Assembly: GCF_002109495.1 (NCBI RefSeq)
Contig: NZ_LVJN01000018.1
Coordinates: 62,001-126,000 of the forward strand
Length of the DNA stretch: 64,000 bases
Source: Magnetofaba australis IT-1
GTDB lineage: Bacteria; Pseudomonadota; Magnetococcia; Magnetococcales; Magnetococcaceae
Direction: 5' to 3'
Within the stretch, counting starts at the first letter, position 1; each line of letters begins with the position of its first letter. The position numbers were made by a program, and so were the translations under genes. Below are positions 19,613 to 29,619 of this stretch, piece after piece. The notes under the pieces were generated by a model. The model saw nothing but the letters and a program-made list of their open reading frames with translations, made no database searches and was not told where the DNA came from.

Positions 19613-20572
19613 ATGATCTTCCGCGCCGCGCGTATTGTGGTGGGGATCGGGCTGCTGGGCGCCGTGTTGGCCGGTTGCAGTCTCGTGCCCAAAGAGCCGC
19701 GCTATCCGCCGGATAAAACCCGGCCCTATGAGATCAATGGGGTGACCTATCGCCCCATCAAGGACGCCGAAGGCTATGTCAATGTGGGCGTGGCCTCCTG
19801 GTATGGGCCCAATTTCGATGGCAAGCCCACCGCCATTGGCGAGCGCTTTGACATGCATCAGGTCAGCGCCGCGCATAAAACCCTGCCGCTGCCGGTATGG
19901 GTGCGGGTCACCAATCTGGAGAATGGTCGCCAGTTGATCGTGCGGGTCAACGATCGCGGTCCGTTTGTGAAGGATCGTGAAATCGACCTCTCCTATGCGG
20001 CGGCCAAGCTGCTGGGGTATGCGGTCAAGGGCACCGCCAAAGTGCGGGTGGAGGCGCTGCCCAAGGACGCCGACATCGAAGCGCTCAAACGTGAGGCGCA
20101 GAGCCATGTGGGCGCTGCGCGGCAGGTGCGGCGACCCACGGCGCAGGCGTCGCTGGCTCCGCGTCCGGCCACGGCGGCCACCCGTCCGCAGACCCAGGTG
20201 ATCGTGCGGCGTCCAGCCACCGCCAAAGAGCGCGCCATGGCCGCGCAACAGGCGCAACCGCTAAAGCGCGCACAGAGTGCGCAGCGGGTCGCGCGGGTGG
20301 CGCCGACGCCGCAACCGGCCTCGGCGGATCTGGCCAACGCGTCGGGCGCTTTTGTCCAGGTGGGCGCATTCCTGGCGCGCAGTAACGCCGAACGGTTGGC
20401 GCGCAAGCTGGTGGATGTTGGGCGCGCCCATGTGTTGGCGCGCGATCAAAACGGCAAACGTCTCTATGTGGTCCGCATGGGCCCCTTCGCCACTGTCGCC
20501 AAAGCCGACGACATGGTACAAACGCTGGTCAAGAAGGGTTTTCCCGAAGGGCGCGTGCTCTTCAACGAGTGA
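19613..20572 (+). CDS. rlpA: RlpA septal lipoprotein with SPOR domain
   Basis: RlpA family proteins are outer-membrane lipoproteins; characterised members cleave naked glycan strands at the septum. The 319-residue product has a lipoprotein signal with Cys22 in LAGC, a double-psi beta-barrel domain (VGVASWYGPNFDGKPTAIGE to VRVNDRGPFVKDREIDLSYAAA), a Pro/Ala/Arg-rich linker and a C-terminal SPOR domain starting near residue 245 (FVQVGAFLARSNAERLARKL) that binds denuded peptidoglycan. The ATG at 19613 is chosen because AGGGAG lies six bases before it and the lipobox then falls in the right place. Confidence 0.94.
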   Translation: MIFRAARIVVGIGLLGAVLAGCSLVPKEPRYPPDKTRPYEINGVTYRPIKDAEGYVNVGVASWYGPNFDGKPTAIGERFDMHQVSAAHKTLPLPVWVRVTNLENGRQLIVRVNDRGPFVKDREIDLSYAAAKLLGYAVKGTAKVRVEALPKDADIEALKREAQSHVGAARQVRRPTAQASLAPRPATAATRPQTQVIVRRPATAKERAMAAQQAQPLKRAQSAQRVARVAPTPQPASADLANASGAFVQVGAFLARSNAERLARKLVDVGRAHVLARDQNGKRLYVVRMGPFATVAKADDMVQTLVKKGFPEGRVLFNE

Positions 20573-20642
20573 GTCGTCTGGCAGGCCGCGTTGCGGCCTC
20601 GGCGGCTGATTGCGAACACCCGATTCCAAACAAGTGTGAGTC

Positions 20643-21788
20643 ATGATCTCTTTTATGAGCAATCCCCTGCGTCTGGCGCTGAGCGCCCTGACAATTTCCC
20701 TGCTGCTGGCGCAAAGCGCCCTGGCGCAACCCTTCACCGTGCGCGCCAAGTCGGCGATTCTCGGCGACGTGGACTCCGGCGCGATTCTGTTCGAGCAGAA
20801 CGCCGACGAGGTCGCCGCGCCCGCCTCCCTGACCAAGGTGATGACCCTCTATATTCTCTACGAGGCCATCACCAATGGCGATTTGACCCTCGACTCCACC
20901 ATGATGGTGAGCAAGAAAGCCTGGAAGATGAAGGGCTCCAAGACCTTCGTGAAAGTGGGCGATCGGGTGCGGGTGGAGGATCTGATTCGCGGCATCGCGG
21001 TGCAGAGCGGCAATGACGCCAGCATCGTGGTGGCCGAGCACATCGCCGGTTCCGAGGCCGGTTTCGCCGACCTGATGAACGCCAAGGCGATGCAGCTGGG
21101 CATGAGCCAGAGCCACTTCGCCAACGCCTCGGGCTTCCCGGCGCCCAACCACTACACCACCGCACGGGATATGCTCAAACTCTCCAGCGCGTTCGTGGCC
21201 AACTTCCCGGATCTGGAGCGCTACTCCCAGCTCAAGGAGTTCACCTACGCGGGCATCACCCAGCGCAACCGCAACAAACTGCTGTGGCGCGATCCCACCA
21301 TCACCGGTTTGAAGACCGGCCACACCGACAGCGCCGGTTACTGCCTCATCGCCACCAACGAAAAAGACGGTCAGCGGCTGGCGTCGGTGATCATGGGCGC
21401 CGAGAGCAGCCGCGTGCGCGAGGAGGAGGCGTTGCGTCTGTTGCAGTACGGCAACCGCACCTTCGAAACCCTGCGTCTGTTCGAAGCCGGGCAGCCGGTG
21501 CGCAGTCTGCGGGTGTGGAAAGGCGCCGAGCAGACTGTTAACGGCGTTATCCGCGATTCGGTGGTGGTGACCATTCCGCGCAAGCAGCGCGGTTCGCTGG
21601 AGGTGGGCTTGCGTTACGACGATCCCATCGTCGCGCCGGTGCCGCAGTACGCCCAGTTGGGCAGTCTGGTGGTGAAGCTGGGCAGCGAGTCGGTGGTGGA
21701 GCGTCCGGTGGTGGCCGCCACGGCGGTGGAGGAGGGCGGACTGGTGACGCAACTGCTCGATGCGGTGCGTTTGCAGTTGGGCTGGTGA
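20643..21788 (+). CDS. dacA: D-alanyl-D-alanine carboxypeptidase (PBP5/6 family)
   Basis: Removes the terminal D-Ala of peptidoglycan pentapeptides in the periplasm. The 381-residue product carries a signal peptide ending SALAQ and the three penicillin-binding motifs: Ser62-x-x-Lys65 (SLTK), Ser122-Gly-Asn and Lys224-Thr-Gly. The C-terminal beta domain and a final stretch able to act as a membrane anchor are present. It follows rlpA by 70 bases on the same strand. The symbol could equally be dacC; paralogues cannot be separated here. Confidence 0.94.
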   Translation: MISFMSNPLRLALSALTISLLLAQSALAQPFTVRAKSAILGDVDSGAILFEQNADEVAAPASLTKVMTLYILYEAITNGDLTLDSTMMVSKKAWKMKGSKTFVKVGDRVRVEDLIRGIAVQSGNDASIVVAEHIAGSEAGFADLMNAKAMQLGMSQSHFANASGFPAPNHYTTARDMLKLSSAFVANFPDLERYSQLKEFTYAGITQRNRNKLLWRDPTITGLKTGHTDSAGYCLIATNEKDGQRLASVIMGAESSRVREEEALRLLQYGNRTFETLRLFEAGQPVRSLRVWKGAEQTVNGVIRDSVVVTIPRKQRGSLEVGLRYDDPIVAPVPQYAQLGSLVVKLGSESVVERPVVAATAVEEGGLVTQLLDAVRLQLGW

Positions 21789-21841
21789 AAACGCCCATTG
21801 ATTTCGCTATCATGAGTGGATCATCCTGACAGGAGAGCACG

Positions 21842-22303
21842 ATGTTGGACGTGGGAGACGCATTGCCGCAGATGAGCTTGCCCGATCAAGACGGCAAGGA
21901 GTGGGCGTTGACAGATCTGCTGGGAGAGAAGGGGGCGGTGTTCTACTTCTACCCCAAGGACAACACCCCCGGTTGCACCACCGAGTCCATGGATTTTCAA
22001 GCGCTGCTGCCGGAGTTCGAAAAGCGTGGCTATAGCGTGGTGGGGATCTCCAAGGATTCGTCCAAATCCCACACCAATTTCCGCGTCAAGAAGGGGTTGA
22101 CCTTCACCCTGCTGGCCGACGTGGAGACCGATATGTGTCAGGCCTTCGGCGTGTGGCAGGAGAAGAAGAACTACGGTAAGACCTATATGGGCATCGTGCG
22201 CACCACCTTCGTGGTGGACGCCGCGGGGAAAGTGGCTAAGGTCTATCCCAAGGTGAAGGTGAAAGAGCACGCGCAGGCGGTGTTGGCGGATCTGGACGCG
22301 TAA
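21842..22303 (+). CDS. bcp: Thioredoxin-dependent peroxiredoxin Bcp
   Basis: Cytoplasmic thiol peroxidase that reduces hydroperoxides with thioredoxin. The 153-residue length is typical. The peroxidatic Cys45 sits in DNTPGCTTESMDF; a second cysteine (MCQAF) lies far downstream. An AGGAGAG site precedes the ATG. It is 53 bases after dacA and may be read through from that operon. Confidence 0.93.
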   Translation: MLDVGDALPQMSLPDQDGKEWALTDLLGEKGAVFYFYPKDNTPGCTTESMDFQALLPEFEKRGYSVVGISKDSSKSHTNFRVKKGLTFTLLADVETDMCQAFGVWQEKKNYGKTYMGIVRTTFVVDAAGKVAKVYPKVKVKEHAQAVLADLDA

Positions 22304-22396
22304 GCTTGAGAAGTTGGCGGTTTGGGGGGCGCGACGTAGCGTGCGATGCGCGTGCGTGGCGACTGGTTTCTGATTCTGGCGTGAAAGGGGATTCTG

Positions 22397-23863
22397 GTGG
22401 CCGAAGAGCATACCCCCACCATGGAGGAGATTCTCGCTTCGTTGGAGGAGATTCTCGACGAGGCGGAAGAGGACGAAGAGCTTGAGCCCTATCGCGCGGC
22501 GGCTTCTGAAGGCGCTGCGGAGGAGGGGGATGTTGAACCGCCTGTGACGCCTGCTGAAGAGGCGCCCGCTGCGGTAGATGCAGTGGTGGACCTGTCGGGT
22601 ATGGAGTCGGCGCAGGAAGCGGCTGCTGCGGAAGCCGAGGAAGAGCCCGAGCCTGAAGCGGAAGCCGAGGAAGAGTCTGAGCCGGAAGCGGAAGCCGAGG
22701 AAGAGTCTGAGCCGGAAGCGGAAGCCGAGGAAGAGTCTGAGCCTGAAGCGGAAGCCGAGGAAGAGTCTGAGCCGGAAGCGGAAGCCGAGGAAGAGTCTGA
22801 GCCGGAAGCGGAAGAGTCCGAGCCTGAAGCGGAAGCCGAGGAAGAGTCTGAGCCGGAAGCGGAAGCCGAGGAAGAGTCTGAGCCGGAAGCGGAAGCCGAG
22901 GAAGAGTCTGAGCCGGAAGCGGAAGCGGAAGAGTCCGAGCTTGAAGCGGAAGCCGAGGAAGAGTCTGAGCCGGAAGCGGAAGCCGAGGAAGAGTCTGAGC
23001 CGGAAGCGGAAGCTGAGGAAGAGTCTGAGCCGGAAGCGGAAGCCGAGGAAGAGTCTGAGCCGGAAGCGGAAGCCGAGGAAGAGTCTGAGCCTGAAGCGGA
23101 AGCCGAGGAAGAGTCCGAGCCGGAAGCTGAGGAAGAGTCTGAGCCGGAAGCGGAAGAGTCTGAGCCTGAAGCGGAAGAGTCCGAGCCTGAAGCGGAAGAG
23201 TCCGAGCCTGAAGCGGAAGAGTCCGAGCCTGAAGCGGAAGAGTCCGAGCCTGAAGCGGAAGAGTCCGAGCCTGAAGCGGAAGAGTCTGAGCCTGAAGCGG
23301 AAGAGTCCGAGCCGGAAGCGGAAGAGTCCGAGCCTGAAGCGGAAGAGTCCGAGCCGGAAGCGGAAGAGTCCGAGCCGGAAGCGGAAGAGTCCGAGCCGGA
23401 AGCGGAAGAGTCCGAGCCGGAAGCGGAAGAGTCCGAGCCGGAAGCGGAAGAGTCCGAGCCGGAAGCGGAAGAGTCCGAGCCGGAAGCGGAAGCTGAGGAA
23501 GAGTCCGAGCCTGAAGCGGAAGCCGAAGAGTCCGAGCCTGAAGCGGAAGCCGAAGAGTCCGAGCCGGAAGCGGAAGCTGAGGAAGAGTCCGAGCCGGAAG
23601 CGGAAGCTGAGGAAGAGTCCGAGCCGGAAGCGGAAGAGTCCGAGCCGGAAGCGGAAGCCGAGGAAGAGTCCGAGCCGGAAGCGGAAGCTGGGGAAGAAGC
23701 CGAAGAGGCCTCTGAATCAGCGGCGGATTTGACCGACGAACAGCAGGCGCAGATCCTCGAAATGGCCCGTGACGTGGCCACAGAGATGATCCGCGAACAG
23801 CTGCCGGAGCTGTTGGAGCGCATCGTACGCGAGGAGCTGGATAAGATCCTCAACGCGCCCTGA
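22397..23863 (+). CDS. PopZ-like (DUF2497) polar organiser with giant acidic repeat linker
   Basis: A 488-residue protein with conserved ends and a repetitive middle. The N-terminus HTPTMEEILASLEEILDE matches the client-binding helix of PopZ (DUF2497), and the last 45 residues (ILEMARDVATEMIREQLPELLERIVREELDKIL) match its oligomerisation helices. Between them lie about 350 residues of ESEPEA-type repeats in place of the short Pro/Glu/Asp linker of Caulobacter PopZ (whole protein 177 residues). PopZ forms a condensate at cell poles that holds ParB and signalling proteins. The GTG start at 22397 has AAGGGG six bases upstream. valS follows, a neighbour I recall for popZ in alphaproteobacteria. 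The family call is inference from the two ends. Confidence 0.78.
   Translation: MAEEHTPTMEEILASLEEILDEAEEDEELEPYRAAASEGAAEEGDVEPPVTPAEEAPAAVDAVVDLSGMESAQEAAAAEAEEEPEPEAEAEEESEPEAEAEEESEPEAEAEEESEPEAEAEEESEPEAEAEEESEPEAEESEPEAEAEEESEPEAEAEEESEPEAEAEEESEPEAEAEESELEAEAEEESEPEAEAEEESEPEAEAEEESEPEAEAEEESEPEAEAEEESEPEAEAEEESEPEAEEESEPEAEESEPEAEESEPEAEESEPEAEESEPEAEESEPEAEESEPEAEESEPEAEESEPEAEESEPEAEESEPEAEESEPEAEESEPEAEESEPEAEESEPEAEESEPEAEESEPEAEAEEESEPEAEAEESEPEAEAEESEPEAEAEEESEPEAEAEEESEPEAEESEPEAEAEEESEPEAEAGEEAEEASESAADLTDEQQAQILEMARDVATEMIREQLPELLERIVREELDKILNAP
22631..23690 (+). repeat. In-frame tandem repeats, 30-bp and 21-bp units
   Basis: Tandem array coding for mixed units AEEESEPEAE (30 bp) and EESEPEA (21 bp). 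From about 23153 to 23488 there are about 16 unbroken 21-bp units; 30-bp units dominate on both sides. Unit lengths are multiples of three, so copy-number change keeps the frame. Variation is nearly all silent (tct/tcc, ccg/cct, gcc/gct). The rare coding exceptions are SELEAE and the first unit EEPEPEA. Confidence 0.97.
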
Positions 23864-23887
23864 ACGCAAGCACTGTATCGTTTCACA

Positions 23888-23921
23888 GCAAAGGGCGCCC
23901 CAAGGGAGCGCCCTTTGCCTT
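23888..23921 (+). terminator. Hairpin terminator between popZ-like gene and valS
   Basis: Perfect 11-bp inverted repeat gcaaagggcgc (23888-23898) and gcgccctttgc (23908-23918) with a nine-base loop. The T-run after it is poor, so termination may be partial. Confidence 0.65.
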
Positions 23922-23977
23922 TGCGCCCGCCGCCATGATGGCGGTGATTGACGCCACCACGAAATCGAGTACGCGCC

Positions 23978-26770
23978 ATGTCTGAACCGACTCTGCCGAA
24001 AACCTACGACGCCGCCAACGTCGAGCGCCGCTGGTACGAAACCTGGGAGAACGCCGGCTATTTCGCCGCCAGCGATCAGGCCACCTCGCATCCGTACTGC
24101 ATCATGATTCCGCCGCCCAATGTGACCGGCAGTCTGCACATGGGCCATGCGTTCCAGGACACCATCATGGACGCCCTGATCCGCTACCACCGCATGCTGG
24201 GGCGCAAAACCCTGTGGCAGACCGGCACCGACCACGCGGGCATCGCCACCCAGATGGTGGTGGAGCGCCAACTGGAGGCGCAGGGCAAAACCCGCCACGA
24301 CCTCGGGCGCGAGGATTTCATCAAAAAGGTGTGGGAGTGGAAAGAGAGCTCCGGCGGCACAATCGTGCGGCAGCTGCGCCGTCTGGGCGCCTCGTGCGAC
24401 TGGAGCCGTGAACGCTTCACCATGGACGAGGGACTCTCCCACGCCGTCACCGAGGTGTTTGTTCAGTTGTATGAAGAGGGGCTGATCTATCGCGGCAAGC
24501 GTCTGGTTAACTGGGACCCCGTGCTGCACACCGCCGTCTCCGATCTGGAGGTGATCTCCGAGGAGGAGAACGGCCATATGTGGCATATGCGCTATCCCTT
24601 CGCCGACGGCTCCGGCCATCTGGTGGTGGCCACCACCCGTCCCGAGACCATGCTGGGCGACTCGGCGGTGGCGGTGCACCCCGAAGATGAACGCTATAAG
24701 GATCTGGTCGGCAAGGAGATCGCGCTGCCGCTCACCGACCGCAAAATCCCCATCATCGCCGACGACTATGTCGACCCCGAATTCGGTTCCGGCTGTGTGA
24801 AGATCACCCCGGCCCACGACTTCAACGACTACGAAATGGGCCTGCGTCACGGTCTGCCCATGCACAACATCTTCACCGTGGACGCCAGCCTCAACGACAC
24901 CGTGCCCGAGCCGTTCCGGGGCATGGATCGCTATGAGGCGCGCAAGCGCATCGTCGCAGATCTGGACGCCATGGGGCTGCTGGAGAAGATCCAGGACCAC
25001 AAACTCATGGTCCCCCGCGGCGACCGCACAAAAGCGGTGGTGGAGCCCTATCTGACCGACCAGTGGTTCGTCAAAACCGCGCCGTTGGCCGAAGAGGCGA
25101 TCAAGTGCGTGGAGGATGGCCGCATCAAGTTCGTGCCTGAGAACTGGGCCAAAACCTACTTCGAGTGGATGCGCAATATTCAGGATTGGTGCATCTCGCG
25201 GCAGATCTGGTGGGGCCACCAAGCCCCGGCGTGGTACGGTCCCGACGGCGCGCTGTTCGTGGCCCGCAGCGAAGAGGAGGCCTACGAACAGGCGGCGGAA
25301 AAATATGGCAAGCCGGTGCAGCTCACCCGCGACCCCGACGTGCTGGACACCTGGTTCTCCTCGGCGCTGTGGACCTTCTCCACTCTGGGCTGGCCGGAGA
25401 AGACCCCGGAGCTGGCGGAGTTCCACCCCACCAACGTGCTGGTGACCGGGTTTGACATCATCTTCTTCTGGGTCGCCCGCATGATCATGATGGGGCTCAA
25501 ATTCACCGGCGAAGTCCCGTTCCACACGGTCTACATCACCGGTCTGGTGCGGGATGAAAACGGCGAGAAGATGTCCAAGTCCAAGGGCAATATTTTGGAT
25601 CCCCTGGATCTGATCGACGGCATCGACCTGGAGTCGCTGGTGACCAAACGCACCCGCGACATGATGCAGCCGCAACTGGCCGCCAAGATCGAAAAGCAGA
25701 CCCGCGACAAGTTCCCCGATGGCATCCCCGCCTTTGGCACGGATGCGCTGCGCTTCACCATGGCCAGCCTCGCCACTCAAGGGCGGGACATCAAGTTCGA
25801 CCTGGGGCGCATCGAGGGGTATCGCAACTTCTGCAACAAGCTGTGGAACGCCACCCGCTTTGTGCTGATGAACGCCGAAGGCAAGGATTGCGGCCTGGAG
25901 ACCACCGATCTGCCTCTCTCGCCCACCGATCAATGGATTCACTCGCAGTTCCAGCGCGCCGCCAAAGAGACCGCCGAGGCCATCGACGCCTACCGCTTCA
26001 GCGACGCCGCCAACACGGTGTATCAGTTCCTGTGGGGCACGTACTGCGACTGGTATCTGGAGATGTGCAAAATTCCGCTCTATGATGAGAGCATCTCCGA
26101 AGCGCACAAGGCCGCCGCGCGCCACACCATGGTGGGGGTGCTGGAGGCGGCGCTGCGTCTGCTGCATCCGCTGATGCCCTACATCACCGAGGAGCTGTGG
26201 CAGAAGGTGGCGCCCCTGGCGGGCAAGCACGGCCCCAGCATCATGCTCGCCCCCTGGCCCGAGGCCGACATGGGCAGCGTCGATGCTGCGGTGGAAGCCG
26301 AAGTGGGTTGGATGCAGGGGTTGATCACCGCCGTGCGCAACATTCGCGGCGAAATGGATGTGCCCCCCTCCAAGCCGGTCTCTCTGCTGGTGAGCGGTTC
26401 CGAGCAGGCTCTTGCGCGCATCCGCAAGCATGAGGCGCTGCTCAAGGCGTTGGCCAAGGTGGGCGAGTGGGAGGTGCTGCAAGGCGAGGCCCCGGATGGC
26501 TGTGCGGCGGGGGTGGTGGACGAGTTGCGTCTGTTCATCCCCCTCAAGGGTCTGATCGACTTGGACGCCGAAGCGGGGCGTCTGGAGAAGGCGCTGGGCA
26601 AGCTGGAGGGCGATCTGGCTAAAGTGCGCAAGAAGCTGGGCAATGCGAGCTTCCTGGACAAGGCCAAGCCCGAAGTGGTGGAAAAGGAGCGCGCCAAGGA
26701 GGCGGAGTTGGCGCAGAAGGCCGAAGGCGTCTCCGAGGCGTTGGCGCGCATCAATGCGGCCAGAAGCTAG
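23978..26770 (+). CDS. valS: Valyl-tRNA synthetase
   Basis: Class I synthetase charging tRNA-Val, with editing of threonine. The 930-residue product has the HIGH motif as HMGH (54-57, in [14 protein letters not shown]), the editing domain ([13 protein letters not shown]), and KMSKS starting at Lys531 in [10 protein letters not shown]. The C-terminal coiled-coil arm typical of ValS ([20 protein letters not shown]) is present. The ATG at 23978 ([16 protein letters not shown]) is chosen over an in-frame ATG at 23948, where the extra residues look non-coding. Confidence 0.97.
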   Translation: MSEPTLPKTYDAANVERRWYETWENAGYFAASDQATSHPYCIMIPPPNVTGSLHMGHAFQDTIMDALIRYHRMLGRKTLWQTGTDHAGIATQMVVERQLEAQGKTRHDLGREDFIKKVWEWKESSGGTIVRQLRRLGASCDWSRERFTMDEGLSHAVTEVFVQLYEEGLIYRGKRLVNWDPVLHTAVSDLEVISEEENGHMWHMRYPFADGSGHLVVATTRPETMLGDSAVAVHPEDERYKDLVGKEIALPLTDRKIPIIADDYVDPEFGSGCVKITPAHDFNDYEMGLRHGLPMHNIFTVDASLNDTVPEPFRGMDRYEARKRIVADLDAMGLLEKIQDHKLMVPRGDRTKAVVEPYLTDQWFVKTAPLAEEAIKCVEDGRIKFVPENWAKTYFEWMRNIQDWCISRQIWWGHQAPAWYGPDGALFVARSEEEAYEQAAEKYGKPVQLTRDPDVLDTWFSSALWTFSTLGWPEKTPELAEFHPTNVLVTGFDIIFFWVARMIMMGLKFTGEVPFHTVYITGLVRDENGEKMSKSKGNILDPLDLIDGIDLESLVTKRTRDMMQPQLAAKIEKQTRDKFPDGIPAFGTDALRFTMASLATQGRDIKFDLGRIEGYRNFCNKLWNATRFVLMNAEGKDCGLETTDLPLSPTDQWIHSQFQRAAKETAEAIDAYRFSDAANTVYQFLWGTYCDWYLEMCKIPLYDESISEAHKAAARHTMVGVLEAALRLLHPLMPYITEELWQKVAPLAGKHGPSIMLAPWPEADMGSVDAAVEAEVGWMQGLITAVRNIRGEMDVPPSKPVSLLVSGSEQALARIRKHEALLKALAKVGEWEVLQGEAPDGCAAGVVDELRLFIPLKGLIDLDAEAGRLEKALGKLEGDLAKVRKKLGNASFLDKAKPEVVEKERAKEAELAQKAEGVSEALARINAARS

Positions 26771-26817
26771 GTGATAAGCAACGCTATCTTAATGTGTGCG
26801 CAGCCGTGTGATCCCGT

Positions 26818-26962
26818 ACAATTAGAAAGGTGGAAAATCCCGACATTTATGGCGGGATTTTCCGGGGGCTGGGGGCCGCGCCCCCAGCGGGTGTGGGCGG
26901 AGCCCACGGTTTGGTTGTTGGGAGCTCGAGGGCAAAGCCCTCGATATCTTTCATTATCCAAC
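26818..26962 (+). repeat. Dispersed modular hairpin repeat, copy R3 (type A)
   Basis: Third copy, sharing with R1 the ggtggaaaatc…gacatttatgg…gatttt 5' hairpin, but with the stem changed on both sides (aaatcccg/cgggattt here, aaatcggg/cccgattt in R1). Then follow ctgggggc/gcccccag, tgggc/gccca and cgagggc/gccctcg, and the tail gatatctttcatta. It sits between valS and nadC. Confidence 0.85.
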
Positions 26963-27025
26963 CCCATGCAGATGTCTGATAATATGAGACAAAGATCCTA
27001 ACGGTGACCTCGAGAGTGGAGTGAG

Positions 27026-27862
27026 ATGAACATGATTCCCCCCTGGTCAGATTTTGTGCAAAACGCGTTGGCTGAGGATATCGGGCGCGGCGACATCACC
27101 ACCAACACCTTCGTGCCCGCCGGGGCCGAGGCCGAGGCGGTGCTGGTGGCCAAAGAGGATATGGTGGTCTGCGGACTGCCGGTGGTGCGCGAGGTGTTTC
27201 GCCAGATCGACGAGCGCATCCGCATTCTGCCGGAGGCCTCCGACGGCGCTGGGGTGCATGCGGGCAACGTCATCTGCAACATCCAAGGCCCGGCGCGGGG
27301 CATCCTCACCGGCGAGCGGGTGGCGCTGAACTTCTTCCAGAATCTGTCGGCGGTGGCCAGCCTCACCAGCCAGTATGTGGAGCGCGTCGACGGCCTCGAT
27401 TGCCGCATTGTCGATACGCGCAAGACCACCCCGGGCATGCGCCTGTTGCAGAAGTATGCGGTGCGCGTGGGCGGCGGTCACAACCACCGCATGGGGCTGG
27501 ATGACGGCGTGCTGATCAAAGAGAATCACATCGCCCTGGCCGGAAGCATCACCAATGCGGTGGAGTCCATGCGCTCGGCGTTGACCCACCTGCACCGGGT
27601 GGAGGTTGAGACCGAGACCATTGCCCAAGTGCGTGAAGCGCTGGAGGCGGGGGCGCACATCATCATGCTCGACAATATGAGCCTGGAGATGATGCGCGAG
27701 GCGGTGGCCATTGCCGGCGGCAAGGCGCTGCTGGAGGCCAGCGGCAATGTCAATCTGGACAATGTGCGCGATGTGGCCGAAACCGGCGTAGATTTGGTCT
27801 CCATTGGCGCATTGACCCACAGCGCAGGCAACAAGGACGTATCGCTGCTTGTGCGCTTCTGA
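27026..27862 (+). CDS. nadC: Nicotinate-nucleotide pyrophosphorylase (carboxylating)
   Basis: Converts quinolinate and PRPP to nicotinate mononucleotide in de novo NAD synthesis. The 278-residue product shows ALAEDIGRGDITT, the PRPP/quinolinate-binding DTRKTTPGMRLLQKYAVRVGGGHNHR, and the C-terminal EASGNVNLDNVRDVAETGVDLVSIGALTHS region. A GTGGAGTGAG sequence precedes the ATG. It overlaps birA by 14 bases. nadB lies 5 kb away on the other strand; nadA is not in the window. Confidence 0.96.
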   Translation: MNMIPPWSDFVQNALAEDIGRGDITTNTFVPAGAEAEAVLVAKEDMVVCGLPVVREVFRQIDERIRILPEASDGAGVHAGNVICNIQGPARGILTGERVALNFFQNLSAVASLTSQYVERVDGLDCRIVDTRKTTPGMRLLQKYAVRVGGGHNHRMGLDDGVLIKENHIALAGSITNAVESMRSALTHLHRVEVETETIAQVREALEAGAHIIMLDNMSLEMMREAVAIAGGKALLEASGNVNLDNVRDVAETGVDLVSIGALTHSAGNKDVSLLVRF

Positions 27863-28838
27863 TCCCGATCTGCTGGCGGCGTTGCGCGCGGCGGAGGGTC
27901 CCCTCTCCGGCGCGCGCATCGGCGACCAGCTGGGCGTGAGCCGCGCGGCGGTGTGGAAGCGCATTGAGCGTCTGCGCGGGGCCGGGTTTGAGATCGAATC
28001 CCTACCCGGGCGCGGCTATCGCTTATTGCGCGAAGCCGACGCCCCTACGGCGTCGCGCATGGCGGAATTGCTGCGCGAGGCCGGGCCGTTTTTGCCGCAG
28101 CGCTATTACTATTTTCCCACCATAGACTCCACCAACGCCGAAGCTGCGCGACTGGCGCGGGCGGGCGCGCCAGCGGGAACCCTCTGCTGCGCCGACGCCC
28201 AGAGCGCCGGGCGCGGTCGGTTGGATCGCCGGTGGATCTCGCCGCCAGGGCGCCATCTCTACTTCTCGGCTGTGCTGCGACCAGCCATATCTCCGCGCTA
28301 CGCCGCGCAGTTGACCCTCATGGCCGGGCTCGCCATTGGCGAGGCGCTGAACGATTTGGGCGTTACGGGATTGGCCATCAAGTGGCCCAATGATATTCTG
28401 TTGGATGGGCGCAAAGTCGCCGGGATTTTGACGGAAATGGCCGCCCAGCCGGAGCGGGTGGACCATGTGATCGTGGGCGTCGGCGTCAATGTGCACGGCG
28501 GCGCGGCGGATTTTCCCGCTGGCCTCAATGTGCCCCCCGCAACCCTGGATGAACACACAGGGCGACGCTGGGACCGCGCTGAGTTGCTGGCGGCCATTGT
28601 GCGGGCGATAGCGCGCTGGGATCAGCGCTATGCGGATGGGGGCTTTGCTGCGATTCGAGAACCCTGGTTGGCGCGTTCGCAGATCTGCGGTAAACGGGTT
28701 GCCATTCATCTGGAGAGTGGCTCTTTTACAGGCTGCGCTACGGATCTGGATGCGGATGGATTCCTCCTGGTGATCGCCGATGGCGAGCAGGTCGCGCGGC
28801 GCGTGCTGGCTGGTGATGTGAACCTTTTGAGTGAGTGA
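27849..28838 (+). CDS. birA: Biotin--[acetyl-CoA-carboxylase] ligase / biotin repressor BirA
   Basis: Attaches biotin to the carboxyl-carrier protein and, with its N-terminal winged helix, may act as a biotin repressor. Of 329 residues, about 1-60 form the HTH (GARIGDQLGVSRAAVWKRIERLRGAG) and the rest the ligase: DSTNAEAARLA, the biotinyl-AMP loop SAGRGRLDRRW, IKWPNDILLDGRKVAGIL and a C-terminal SH3-like domain. The TTG at 27849 is the probable start but is uncertain, because the frame overlaps nadC and no good ribosome-binding site is seen. It forms an operon with coaX, nine bases downstream. Confidence 0.93.
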   Translation: MCASDPDLLAALRAAEGPLSGARIGDQLGVSRAAVWKRIERLRGAGFEIESLPGRGYRLLREADAPTASRMAELLREAGPFLPQRYYYFPTIDSTNAEAARLARAGAPAGTLCCADAQSAGRGRLDRRWISPPGRHLYFSAVLRPAISPRYAAQLTLMAGLAIGEALNDLGVTGLAIKWPNDILLDGRKVAGILTEMAAQPERVDHVIVGVGVNVHGGAADFPAGLNVPPATLDEHTGRRWDRAELLAAIVRAIARWDQRYADGGFAAIREPWLARSQICGKRVAIHLESGSFTGCATDLDADGFLLVIADGEQVARRVLAGDVNLLSE

Positions 28839-28846
28839 TGTAGGCC

Positions 28847-29614
28847 ATGCTGCTGGTGATCGACGTGGGCAACACCAACATCGTGTTGGGGTTGTATGAA
28901 GAGGACAAGCTGCTGCACCACTGGCGCATCGCCACCCGGGTGGAGCGAACCGGCGACGAATACGGCATACTTATTGCCAACCTGTTGAAGTTGTCCGATG
29001 CGGAACTCTCCGATGTGGGCGGCGTGATCATCGCCAGCGTGGTGCCGCCGATTCAGTCGGCGCTGGTGCGCGCGTTGCGGCGTTATGCCGGATTGACCCC
29101 GCTAACGGTGGGGCCGGGACTGAAGACTGGCGCGCCCATTCGCTATGACAATCCGCGCGAGGTGGGCGCCGACCGCATCGTCAACGCGGTGGCTGCGTTT
29201 GACCAGGTCAAGCAGGCGGCCATTGTGGTGGACTTCGGCACCGCCACGACCTTTGATGTGATCGCCCCCGACGGCGCCTATATGGGCGGCGTTATTGCGC
29301 CGGGGCCGGGCTCGTCGCTGGATGCGCTGTTTGAGAAGACCGCCAAACTGCCGCGCATTGAGTTGGGCCGACCGGATACGGTGATCGGTCGCAACACCGA
29401 AGGCGCCATGCGCTCGGGTCTGTATTGGGGCTATGTCTCCATGGTGGACGGTTTGATTGACCGCATGGAGGCGGAGGCCGGTTATGCGCCGCTGTCGGTG
29501 CTGGCCACGGGCGGACTGGCGCGCTTGATCGCGCTGGAGAGCCGCCGCATTGAAAAAGTCGATGAATTTCTCACGCTCACAGGGCTACGACTGATCTACG
29601 AACGAAATCGGTAA
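28847..29614 (+). CDS. coaX: Type III pantothenate kinase
   Basis: First step of coenzyme A synthesis, by the CoaX type, which is not feedback-inhibited by CoA. The 255-residue protein has phosphate motif [12 protein letters not shown] at the start, [11 protein letters not shown], and [13 protein letters not shown] as the second acidic motif; this is the ASKHA fold. The birA-coaX order is common in bacteria. The SPOR protein gene begins five bases later. Confidence 0.95.
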   Translation: MLLVIDVGNTNIVLGLYEEDKLLHHWRIATRVERTGDEYGILIANLLKLSDAELSDVGGVIIASVVPPIQSALVRALRRYAGLTPLTVGPGLKTGAPIRYDNPREVGADRIVNAVAAFDQVKQAAIVVDFGTATTFDVIAPDGAYMGGVIAPGPGSSLDALFEKTAKLPRIELGRPDTVIGRNTEGAMRSGLYWGYVSMVDGLIDRMEAEAGYAPLSVLATGGLARLIALESRRIEKVDEFLTLTGLRLIYERNR

Positions 29615-29619
29615 GACTC

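Noticed and set aside
22489-23979. A 496-codon minus-strand frame rich in Ser/Ala/Gly/Asp across the repeat, and a 384-codon plus-strand frame rich in Lys/Arg/Ser
   Set aside because: Both arise because the tandem unit has no stop in these frames; they have no ribosome-binding site or family, and the PopZ-like frame has conserved ends.
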